Origin: Globomyces pollinis-pini
Taxonomy: Eukaryota > Chytridiomycota > Chytridiomycetes > Rhizophydiales > Globomycetaceae
Direction of reading: 5' to 3'
DNA: 18,202 nucleotides
Assembly (NCBI GenBank): GCA_025399215.1
Contig: MU621422.1
Span: forward strand, 1-18,202
Shown here: piece by piece, positions 1 to 9,271 of the stretch
Layout: each line of letters opens with the position of its first letter
Numbering within the stretch: the first letter of the stretch is position 1
Made by a program: the position numbers and the translations under genes
The notes under the pieces: model-generated
The model's database searches: none
The model's input: only the letters and a program-made list of their open reading frames with translations
Told to the model about the DNA's origin: nothing

Positions 1-1145
1 GTTGGGTCTTCCGTAGTAGTGGTAGGATCCTCGGTGGTGGTAGTAGTGGTTGGACATGGAGTGGTAGTTCTTGGATCCACTGTTTCTGTAGTAATGGTAG
101 TGGTAGGGTCTTCAGTTGTGGTAGTAGGATCTTCAGTGGTGGTGGTAGGATCGGCAGTGGTAGTGGTAGGATCTTCAGTGGTGGTGGTAGGATCGGCAGT
201 GGTAGTGGTAGGATCTTCGGTAGTAGTGGTAGGATCGGCAGTAGTGGTGGTAGGGTCTTCGGTAGTAGTAGTTGGGTCTTCAGTGGTTGTGGTAGGATCG
301 GCAGTGGTAGTGGTTGGACATGGTGTAGTGGTGGTAGGTTCTTTAGTAGTAGTAGTTGGGTCTTCAGTAGTAGTGGTAGGATCGGCAGTGGTAGTGGTAG
401 GATCTTCAGTGGTGGTGGTAGGATCGGCAGTGGTGGTGGTAGGATCTTCGGTAGTAGTAGTTGGGTCTTCAGTGGTTGTGGTAGGATCGGCAGTAGTAGT
501 GGTAGGATCTTCAGTGGTGGTGGTAGGATCTTCAGTGGTGGTGGTAGGATCGGCAGTGGTTGTGGTAGGGTCTTCGGTAGTAGTAGTTGGATCTTCAGTG
601 GTTGTGGTAGGATCGGCAGTGGTGGTGGTAGGATCTTCAGTGGTGGTGGTAGGGTCTTCGGTAGTAGTAGTTGGGTCTTCAGTGGTTGTGGTAGGATCGG
701 CAGTGGTTGTGGTAGGATCGGTAGTGGTGGTTGTTGGATCGTTAGTGGTTGTAGTAGTTGTGGTAGGACATGGAGTTGTTGTTTTAGGATCTACAGTCTC
801 TGTAGTAATTGTGGTGGTGGTGGTTGGATCGTTAGTAGTGGTAGTTGTTGTAGTAGTAGTGGTAGTGGTTGTAGTAGTTGGAGTTGTAGTAGTGGTGGTC
901 TCAGTACAAGGTGTGATAGTAACTGATGGTGTATCAGTGCAAGGAGTTATTGACTGTGATGGTGTGGTTGTCGTGGTAGTAGTAGTGGTGGTTGTAGGAG
1001 TAGTGGTAGTTCTGGTAGTGGTAGTGGTAGTAGTGGTAGTAGTAGGAGCAGTTGTGGTTCTAGTAGTGGTTGTAGTTGTAGGAACGGTAGTAGTAGTTCT
1101 GGTTGTCGTTGTTGTTCTGCTACTGGTCCTGGTTGTGGTAGTAGT
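1..1145. repeat. 21-nt minisatellite coding TTTTEDP/TTTTADP
   Basis: A GTAGTGGTAGGATC-type unit of 21 nt repeats tens of times on the + strand; on the minus strand each unit encodes Thr4 plus Glu-Asp-Pro or Ala-Asp-Pro. The array is interrupted by near-copies of a longer block (ETVDP then R or K, TTTPCPTTT) at about 45-100 and 755-805. There are also PCP-containing breaks near 310 and a more irregular Thr-rich part (with Arg, Val, Ser) near 1000-1145. It stays in frame with the GH18 exon throughout. Confidence 0.95.
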
Positions 1146-2266
1146 ACATGTCTTTACAACGTTGTCCAAATACTCGTATTTTTTCTGTCTGATACCGGAA
1201 GATTTACAACTAGTCCAACCACGAGAGTCACTCTCATAAGTGTAATCACGGTTGAGAGCCCAAAGACCGAGACAAGTAATATCAGCATCATCCACAATAC
1301 GATTCTGTAATCGCTTAGCTAAATCATCAGCATCATCCAAAGTAAACAAGTTTGAGTCTCTACCAGACGAGCTGGATCCGTATCCAATAGTAGGTGTGAT
1401 GATGAATTGTTGGTTTGGATTAGAATCATCCAAATTGGCAACAAATTGTTTGACTTTGTTCAATATTTTAATAGCTTCACTTGGTTTACTAGCATCCCTG
1501 TTTCTCAACAAAATATTCAAGTCTGCTTGTTAATAGGAAATAAATTACCATATTGAACTCCTTGTTTGGCCAATTCCGTGACATACTTTTTACCAATGGT
1601 TGTTAATCCTCCACTTTTATCACCCAATAATGAGATTCGAATGTTTGGATTATCAGTATCAATCAATTTGGACAAAGCATCTACACGTTTTTTGACAAAG
1701 GAATTGCTTGGATTTTCTGCATCTCGAGGTTCCCAATAAAAGTCCAAACCAAATGGTGCTGGGTCAAGAGTTTTGTAAAGAGTACTGTAAAGTGCGGCCA
1801 ATTGATCTTTAGTACGATAAAATGCAGGTTCTTTATATTCACTTTCACGAATGGATCCAAAGGAATACCATACATCAACAGTACTCAAACAACTGAATGA
1901 TTTTGTGAAATCACTGAATTCGGATCCTTCAGTTTTGTAAATACGTTTAGCAGGTGCATTCGCATCCGAATTGGACCAAAACAATTTGGAATCTTTTTCA
2001 GTAATACCAGAGATGGTGACGGAAGTGAATTTCCCGCCAGACACAGCAGCACAGAAATCAAATGGCTTTGAGCCATATCTGGAATAATCTAAAGCAGTAG
2101 GATCAAAGTACGGACACAATGGTAATTCTACACATCCAGAGTATCCGTACCCATAAGAAGGAGGAGGAGGAGGTCTATAGTAATAAGTTCTTTTTTCCAA
2201 ATCATTAGGGTTTGGAATTGACGTTGCTAACACTGAAGTAGCAATAAATAAGAATAAGTTGATCAT
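1..2266 (-). CDS. GH18 chitinase-like secreted protein with Thr-rich repeat tail (partial)
   Basis: Exon 1 is 2266-1549. A 26-nt intron (1548-1523) joins it to exon 2, which stays open from 1522 to the left edge, so the C-terminus is missing. Residues 1-16 look like a signal peptide (MINLFLFIATSVLATS), followed by a Tyr/Pro-rich stretch and a TIM-barrel-like domain to about residue 365. GH18 hallmarks are FGLDFYWE at 172-179, in the place of DxxDxDxE, and a late strand reading LGLWALNRD. The acid/base Glu179 and Asp175 are present, but the first and third Asp of the motif are Phe172 and Tyr177, so chitin hydrolysis is uncertain. From residue 366 the chain is almost all Thr with EDP/ADP spacers, typical of an O-glycosylated cell-surface or secreted stalk. 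At least about 746 residues lie in the window. GH18-like identity is fairly sure; activity is not. Confidence 0.82.
1523..1548 (-). other. 26-nt intron with alternative NAGNAG acceptor
   Basis: The donor is GTAATT and the acceptor region ends AACAAGCAG, with CTATTAAC as a likely branch site. Either AG keeps the frame: a 26-nt intron gives QY-D-LNIL and a 23-nt intron gives QY-A-D-LNIL. Without splicing the GH18 frame stops at 1519-1517, just before the second half of the domain. Confidence 0.8.
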
Positions 2267-2670
2267 CTCTAGCGTTAGGATTATGTAAGGATACCAAGAT
2301 ATTCAATAAATAAGACTGAAAGGTTTGTAAGGAATGTAACAGAATATTACCATTTTAATATATGAATGGTTTATTTGGGGTGGGTAGTGACAACAAATAA
2401 TTGAGGATCAACAAATACCAGTGGTAAAGTATAGAGATGTAAGTCGTTCATTCTAATCAGTTTATTAATAACCCTGTACTCTAATTCAAATACGGTTAAT
2501 TTTAATGAATTCATCTAATCCAAAAATTAAGAAATTTATTTTATGGTGGACAAAACAAACACTTTCTATCCACCACAAACAAAAGATTGATAGACAAGAT
2601 GGAGTAATATGACTTGGAAATAAACAGTACATTTGATAAGGTTACTAATAAAAGTTCCATGGTAAGTAGT
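2267..2670. other. intergenic, 404 nt
   Basis: AT-rich spacer between the GH18 start codon and the TRAPPC2L stop codon, both on the minus strand. It should hold the GH18 promoter and 5' UTR and the TRAPPC2L 3' end. I see no further exon, tRNA or repeat in it. Confidence 0.6.
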
Positions 2671-3268
2671 TTATTGAACTAAACTATTGACTACTCTTGC
2701 AAATGATTTATTATCAATCCAATTACAATTAGAATCCATGAATGGATTAGATGTAGCCTAATATTTAAAACTGATATATAGATACTTTAGAGTAAGCTTC
2801 ATGTAATTGTTTAAATACCTAAGAATAAGTATCAGACTTATATACAATTTTAACATCTTGATCTTTAATGGTAGCATCCTGCATCGTCAACATCAACACG
2901 AACTGGATATTAGTGAGGATATTGATATCACTTTAATTCCAGTATTTGACATATAACCAAAGACAGCTAAATCTTCTAAAGCACTCAACAAACCCAAGTA
3001 AAGATCGTTCTTTTTCTCACCGACTTGAGAATTAATAGATTAAAAAGATACCTTTATGGTTAATAGATTCCAAAGATACCTCTTTCTAGAATGATATCAC
3101 AAGTAGTATGAGCTAATAAGGTAAGTGATTATAATTCTACCAATAAAATCATATTTTAAGGATTGATTTAAACATTTCTTTATAAATAGAGGATTATTCT
3201 AATTGTTTTGATTAGTTAAAATTCAATACATCTTTTCCAATGACGGCAATAGCTTCGATTGGTAACAT
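2671..3268 (-). CDS. TRAPPC2L: TRAPP complex subunit 2-like (TRAPPC2L/Tca17)
   Basis: No exon is long enough to show as an ORF. Seven exons on the minus strand splice cleanly in phase: 3268-3230, 3198-3141, 3112-3080, 3023-2932, 2902-2846, 2818-2786, 2757-2671. They encode 132 residues, close to the usual ~140. The protein starts MLPIEAIAVIGKDNNPLFIK and includes the longin-fold signature YLGLLSALEDLAVFGYMSN and a late HEAYSKATSNPFMD, both matching the TRAPPC2/2L family. TRAPPC2L/Tca17 is a small longin-fold subunit of the TRAPP tethering complexes, which act as Rab exchange factors at the ER-Golgi and trans-Golgi. Introns are 27-31 nt except the 56-nt one at 3024-3079, which is a duplicated pair. 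TRAPPC2L fits better than TRAPPC2, though the choice rests on remembered family features. Confidence 0.85.
3024..3079 (-). repeat. tandemly duplicated 28-nt intron
   Basis: Between TRAPPC2L exons 3 and 4 there are two abutting 28-nt units (3079-3052 and 3051-3024 on the minus strand). Each begins GTATCTTT, contains AATCTATTAA and ends in AAG (ATAAAG, CTCAAG). They match at 22 of 28 positions. Each is by itself a complete GT..AG mini-intron of the size usual here, so the junction reads AAG then GTATC with no exon between. Both must be removed to keep the frame. Confidence 0.9.
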
Positions 3269-3533
3269 TAACGTGAAAAAGAAATATTCCAATTGAATTT
3301 CAAATACTTGTTCAACTTAATAATTACCATTTCAAATATTTATTGCGTAAAAAGTTACTCAAAATCAACAATTCAATGTATACTAAAATAATGAATTATC
3401 CATAAAACATAATGTAATAAAGTTAACAAATTACATGATTAAAGCATATTATATCACTAAATCACTACAATTATCATAGCAATTGGGTACATGATACATT
3501 CCTAAAACATGTACAGAACTTCACTTTTTCATC
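3269..3533. promoter_or_regulatory. divergent intergenic promoter region
   Basis: A very AT-rich 265-nt spacer separates the TRAPPC2L start (minus) from the first exon I can place of the LRR gene (plus), so it probably drives both. No defined element is recognised. No upstream ATG opens onto a hydrophobic signal sequence for the LRR gene. Confidence 0.4.
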
Positions 3534-4757
3534 ATGTCAAACTCTACAATTCCAGACTGTAGTCTATTCTTTAACTCAATTTACCCTGCTATGAGAGGTT
3601 CAGCTAATTCTACTCTCTCCATTGATGATTGTTGTTTACCAGAAGCAGGATTGTATTGTAGAAATTCTAGACTAACCCAAATGTTTTTTATTCTTACTTA
3701 TCATTAGTCGATTCTCTACTAACTCACTATTTGGGGTCATTCCTAATAATATCGTGGGCTTGGACGCTTTGGAAGTTATTGTAATACAGAATAATAGAGT
3801 CTCTGGTATAATACCTCCCCAGATTGGTTCTCTCTCCCTATTGACCATATTGTATGTTCATTTTGCATTGATGTTTAGGGATCTTAAAAACAATTCTCTA
3901 ACTGGTCCGATACCATCCGAAATTGGCAACTTGAAATCTTTGACTCAATTGTATATTTTTTTAACTCACTTGTAGGTTTCTAAGTAATAATTCCTTTGCA
4001 GGAGTCGTCCCTAAAGAAGTACTCGCTTTGCCAAAGTATGTGAGCGATCCTAATTCGAGATTCTTTCAGTAATTCGCCATCCTAACAAAATAGATTCGAT
4101 TCGTTCAATATGCCGCAATCTTCCTCGGACACACCTTCTTCAAGTTTTAATTCTCTTTCAATTATCGTCTACTTTTTAATTGTGTTGATTGTGATGCTGA
4201 TTATCGCTCTAGTCATTTTCTTTATACGACGTCGGCGATCAGGTTATAAAATTCCACAGGAAATTATGGATATTAACCCATCTCCTCATATACATTTGAA
4301 TTCATTATCACCTTCCGCTTTGCATTCAACAAATAATTCATTGTTGAATAGAGAAAATGGTCAAAGATCACCACCATACACTCAATCTTCACGACAGAGT
4401 CAAAGTTACCCAATGGCACAACAAACTACCTCAAATAATTCTAGAATCAATCCATCGGTGGTGGTCGTACAACCACATCAATCCACAAATAACAATAGAT
4501 TTACAACACCAATCACACCTAATTTACCACCACAACCACGACAAACTCGTAGACAGCCATCTATCCTCTTACGGCGAACACCTACCCACAACTCTCACTC
4601 CATGATGCCTCCAGATGAAACGGCAGACATGGTGCCAGAAAGTCAGCTTGTGTCTGCAATGACTTTGGATGGTGATGAAGTGCCAAGCCATATCCCATCC
4701 GAAGTGTTGTCGACTGATACTGTGTATTATCAACCTGGTGCTCGACGTAGAAATTAA
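3534..4757 (+). CDS. LRR single-pass membrane protein (plant-type LRRs)
   Basis: Five exons (3534-3682, 3708-3851, 3879-3950, 3976-4035, 4094-4757) with introns of 25, 27, 25 and 58 nt encode 362 residues. Residues 9-45 resemble an LRR N-cap (DCCLPEAGLYC). Three to four LRRs of the LxxNxLxGxIPxxIG kind follow (about 47-141), for example KNNSLTGPIPSEIG. After a Ser-rich spacer, one strong transmembrane helix (163-186) is followed by RRRR and a roughly 170-residue Pro/Ser/Gln/Asn-rich cytosolic tail with no kinase domain. The layout suggests surface recognition or adhesion. The start is uncertain: the ATG at 3534 has no clear signal peptide although the topology calls for one, so a 5' exon may be missing. 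The C-terminal exon and LRR exons are well supported. Confidence 0.8.
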
Positions 4758-4920
4758 TATTTACTTTTGATTATAATGATTTGCATTACTGATTGACACT
4801 TTTTGATTTCAGCTACTACTGAACAGCCCTTTTGTAACTCCTAACATTAAGATGAAGTGAAGGTTCATCAATTGTGTTTTTTCTTTGGTGTTTTGACTTA
4901 TCGAAAATGAAATGTAATTA

Positions 4921-5304
4921 ATGCGTAATGAAATGGGTAAAAAAACTCAAACAATTCAATTGAATTCAATGCATACAAGGCACTTTTATCGAAAAATACT
5001 ACAACTAGCTAAAACCACCAATGCAACACAAAGCTTCCATTTAACATACAATATCAAAAATATTCTATTGAACACAAAAAAGAATCTACCAACTAACACT
5101 CTAAAATCTATCCTGAACGCAATCGATGGTTCATTAGTGAAAGAAGAGAGAGCTGTGAAGGTAAAAGAATGGTTGCCTGGGTTCCATACTGTGAAATGGT
5201 TGGAGGAATTGAATGGAACAAATGTTAAACGTGATAAAATGAAGGGTGTGAAAGAAAAGAATAAAGAGAAGAAACTGGAGGATCTTGAGTGGTTAAAGAA
5301 ATAA
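4921..5304 (+). CDS. small basic protein, LYR-motif-like
   Basis: A single-exon ORF of 127 residues. The core HTRHFYRKILQLAK resembles the N-terminal helix of LYR-motif (complex 1 LYR) proteins, which act in mitochondria in Fe-S delivery and complex assembly, with FYR in place of LYR. The rest is predicted helical and Lys-rich, with a hydrophobic patch around KEWLPGFHTVKWLEEL. The annotated start is the first ATG; an in-frame ATG at 4969 (MHTRHFYRK) would place the motif at the very N-terminus, as is usual for the family. Flanks are about 160 nt and 195 nt of AT-rich spacer. Family assignment is tentative; that it is a real gene is more likely than not from its length and composition. Confidence 0.45.
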   Translation: MRNEMGKKTQTIQLNSMHTRHFYRKILQLAKTTNATQSFHLTYNIKNILLNTKKNLPTNTLKSILNAIDGSLVKEERAVKVKEWLPGFHTVKWLEELNGTNVKRDKMKGVKEKNKEKKLEDLEWLKK

Positions 5305-5499
5305 TATAATTTTAATGCAACAAAATGGATATGAATTGGACATTCATTCTATATAGAAAAAAACTGTTCTATAATGAATCTAATTGGATTGATATACACT
5401 TTGAACTCACTAGAAACAGTAGAGTGATGCTTTGAATAAATAAATCCTTTATATGTCTTGTTCAAGTACTTTGTCATTTTATTTTCACAAAAATCTAAG

Positions 5500-8400
5500 A
5501 TGGATTTGGAAAAGGAAGGACAAATGGAAGAACTAAAGGATCAGGAAATAATACAGGATACAGAACAGGAAATACCACAAGATAAATCACAGGACCAACA
5601 TATGGAAGGAGATGAGGATTTGGAATTACCAGATTCACAAACTATTACCACTCCTCCATCCTCAGACCATCTAATATCAACCGATCCATCTACATCCAAC
5701 CCACCATCCTCCAAAGATCCAATAAGTTGTTATTGTCAATCCACCATCCAATCACCAACTCTTCCACAATTCCAATGTACATCATGTTTCAAATTATTCC
5801 ATCAACGTAATTTCAATCATCTAATCGTAGAATGTATACCCTTACTGAAACTATGGGATTATAAACCTTTATTGGGTGATCATTTTTATCATTATACTTG
5901 TTTGAATTGTGGAAATGGAACGGATTCTATCAAACGATCTTTGATATCATTGTATGTATATTCTTCCCAATCATTTGCAGATACATTTTAAAACATAGAA
6001 TATCTATAGATGGTCATTAATTAACCGTATAGACCAGATGTTTTGTACATTGCATTATTCAATCTATCACATACTAAAGAACCACCGACAATTATCGATA
6101 ATGTTCCTTATTTCAGTATCAAATCTGATATTGTTCCTTTTGTTGAAAAGCATTGGGATCAAATTTGGTCTAGACACAAGTATAGCTGCTATAGTTGATT
6201 GTTTAGGAGTGGAGTTTGGAAAAATCATATTGTGACATCTCTTTTGAGCGCTGGGATGTTTATGTGTTCGGTGAAGATGGGTGATGATGTTGGTATGTAT
6301 TTTATTTGATTCATATTCAATACTTTTTATTTTCTTTATCTTTTTGATATTGATATATTTGATTTCAACTTGTATAAGATTATCAAATTGGTAACATTTA
6401 TGGATAGGCAGTGGATATTGGGCTTTAAAGAAACTAGTGATTCCACCAATCAAGAAAACTCGACCATCATCTAGTATGATCACCAAGAGGTATTCTTCAC
6501 ATGGTCAATGAACTGTTAGTGGTATCTTATTGGATTTTGAAGATAAAGTTCAAAGAAAACGACGAAAAATGGATGATGATGGTCATGAATCTACTCCAGT
6601 TACTCAAATTAATTATCAAGTTGAAGAACCGTTACCAAAAAAACCTAAAAAGAAAATCATCAAGTCTGATGAAATGTTGGGAGATGAAGATCAACCAAAA
6701 AAAAAGAAACCAGTTTTTAAATTGGTAGAAACTGTTGATCCGCAAACTGCTATTAGTTAAAATCCCACAAACTAATTAATCAATAGGGTTGTATCCTGAT
6801 GTTGACAATCCACTCAATTTCGAAGTCCAAATCAGTTCATTAACGACACATACAGCCCCACAAGTGCAATTATCGCCTAACTGCCTAGTTCTATCCAACG
6901 AAAAGGTTTGACATTGTATCTGAGTGTTAGGGTTATCGTCTAGCCAAATCGACACATGGGATATGGGAGCATTCTTGGTGTTTTGAAGTCTCATTGTTGA
7001 CAGATACAGGCCATGCTAGGTGAGTGTGTATTTCTTTTGATGTTAGAATTGGGTTTTCACAAATCAGTGGTGATCTGCAGGCTCCATGTGGATATGATCA
7101 ATTCAGTTATTCGTTTCGAGATACTGGGTCGCTTTTTCATCAATCGAAAGGACATAATGTTGCGGGATATGAACATGGATACAGTAACCATAAGTTTATT
7201 GATATTTTTTTCAGAGAAAGGCGATATTTTGACATGTTGTATTTCGTTGCCTAAAAGTAAAGGGAAAGATTATGATGTCATTGATCCTGTGCTTTTGTAC
7301 CGGTTATTTGATGAAGAGGATATTGAGAATTCTTATGTACAGATCAAGTCGAATCCTTTGGTCACTTTACCCAATAGCAAGATTGAGTATTATGTGAATG
7401 GTCAACCTCTTGGTACTGCATTCACTGACCTTCTTCAAGGTATAGGTTGAGTATCTAATAATAGGCAAATACCATGCTGCCATATCACTTTATAATGGGG
7501 CACAGGTTGAATTGAATTTCGGGCCCAAATTGAAATATCCGATTGAAGGGTATCAGGCATTGTGTTTTGCTAAAACACTCCCGCGCTGGAGTGATTTATT
7601 AGAAGAGTACTGTTTATGGATGGATGACTGTCTAAAAAAGGATAAAAGGAAGGCATCGCGGAATGATAAAAAGAAAATGAAAGAAGGTATATATTTTATT
7701 GGCTACTTACTCTCCAGATATGGCTTCTAAAACTGTCACGGTGTCTAATGATACCAAAACGACAAAGGAAGTACCAAATGGTACAAAAGATGCCGAACCT
7801 GTTGTTACAGCCAATTCTTTTAGTTCTGTAAATGATCAGGATCAAATTCTGTGCCCAATCCCAGCTAGGAAGTTGAACTCCCAACAACCAAAAGACAATT
7901 CTGATTGGGTATTTGTTCAATTTGGTGAAAAAACAAATTCGATAGTGAAAGAAACTCCCATTTTACCTGTATCAACCCAGCCGGAGACTGGTCAACTACC
8001 ATCAGCAAGTCAACATCAGCAGATTATAATGCAATCCCAATCGCCACAGTTGTCAGCATTAGTTGCTAATTTGCCAAAAACGCATGGATCTACTGATAGG
8101 AATTTTACCAATTTACCATCACAACAGCAAGCATTGATTCATCGGAATTCTTTGTCAAATTTGAAGTCTGTTCATAGTAGGAGACTGAATGAATTGCTGA
8201 ATCAGACAGGTAGTATTTCTAGCCATGTAAACCAACTATCTGGCCATTCAAATACGATTTCTAGTCAGTCAAGCCAATTTTCTAACCAGTCAAATCCAAC
8301 TGTTAGTCAGGCGAACCAAATGTTGCTCGAAAGATCACGAACTCCGCCTTCGATACCGACTCCTAAACCTCTTATCTTAGCTCGATCGAATACACCACCC

Positions 8401-9126
8401 ACGTTGAGTTCTGCCTCGTATTTTGGTCAACCTATTCCTTCCATGAGTGGACAACTTCGACCACTTCCTTCATATCAAGGGCAACAATTTACCCATAATC
8501 GTTCCATAAGTGCTAGTAACATGTTTTCTAATACCAACATGAACTACTTTACAAATGAAAGCCGTTCAGCCAACATCAATACCAATTTACATCAATTTAA
8601 TCCATCGAATCGAAATTGGAATTCTAATGGGAATCAACTTCCTATGATTATGAAACCAAATCGCTTCAATAATACAAATATAAATCCTCAGATGTCAATC
8701 CATGCAAATCGATTGTCAAACATGGAAATCCAGAATTCGAATACGATAATCAATTCATCATCACCAAACAATATACATTCCATGAATACTGATAGAAATA
8801 GTTTTGGATCCAATCAGTATGCTTCTATGACTTACTCTAACCTAAACAATAATTCAAATCCATCTTTTTCAATACAGAATGGAATGGAATTGAATCCCAA
8901 CAGTGATCAATTTAGTACTCAATATTCTGGTCAAATCCAAAACCAAAATTACCAGTATGGAACATCATTTGTAAACGATGACATGAATCAAAGCAGTGGT
9001 AATCCGAATCACGCGATGGGATTAAATCAAATCCCCAATTTCCAGTCAATGACTTCCAACGTGAAGTCTGATATGATGAATACCAATGCCAATCAGAGTG
9101 GTATGCCAAACCGTCAACAAACATGA
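5500..9126 (+). CDS. ASH2: ASH2, Set1/COMPASS H3K4 methyltransferase subunit, with long Asn/Gln/Ser-rich tail
   Basis: Eleven exons join in phase: 5500-5951, 6033-6179, 6207-6292, 6408-6489, 6520-6755, 6787-6905, 6931-7019, 7047-7183, 7215-7439, 7465-7686, 7718-9126 (1067 residues). In order: an acidic N-terminus; an atypical PHD-like zinc finger (C77, C79, C93, C96, H101, C112, C134, C137); a winged helix ([11 protein letters not shown], then [13 protein letters not shown]); a basic linker (KRRK, KKPKKK, PKKKK); and a SPRY domain with [40 protein letters not shown] and [11 protein letters not shown] helix after SPRY (about 565-590) sits where ASH2L binds DPY30. ASH2 scaffolds the Set1/MLL core in the nucleus. 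The last 31-nt intron (7687-7717) adds 469 low-complexity residues; if retained, translation stops at 7730. The start is the first ATG. Domain identity is very secure; the tail is inferred. Confidence 0.93.
7718..9126 (+). other. final ASH2 exon: 469-residue low-complexity tail (alternatively a separate gene)
   Basis: This exon encodes an Asn-, Ser- and Gln-rich chain with no recognisable fold, with clusters such as [20 protein letters not shown] and many Met/Asn runs, ending SGMPNRQQT. Its first in-frame ATG (7720) lies two bases inside the exon, right after a clean acceptor (CTTACTCTCCAG). That acceptor pairs in frame with donor GTATAT at 7687. So it is more likely the ASH2 C-terminus than an independent gene, but an independent start at 7720 is not excluded. 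Confidence 0.65.
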
Positions 9127-9271
9127 AAAATTGATTTTTTTTACATAATAGATTTCCATATCTGTTTTAAACTTCAACCACTCTGTACAATAAATTGGTT
9201 TAAAACAACTTATCGTATCGTGTCGTATCTGTATTCTTAAACTTTTTGCTTTTACTTTTTTTACTCTTTTC

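Noticed and set aside
19..1239. 406-residue plus-strand ORF made of VVVVGSS/VVVVGSA repeats
   Set aside because: It is the antisense shadow of the Thr-rich tail of the GH18 gene; the minus-strand frame joins a secreted domain and has sensible domains, while this one has none.
1252..1533. 93-residue plus-strand ORF
   Set aside because: Antisense to GH18 exon 2, which encodes the conserved LGLWALNRD strand on the other strand.
6067..6486. 139-residue minus-strand ORF
   Set aside because: Lies across ASH2 exons 2-4 and a 115-nt intron on the opposite strand; no domain and explained as a shadow.
7699..7730. Independent start of a gene at 7699
   Set aside because: The codon there is TTG and lies inside a well-formed 31-nt intron; the first real ATG in that frame is 7720, just after the acceptor.
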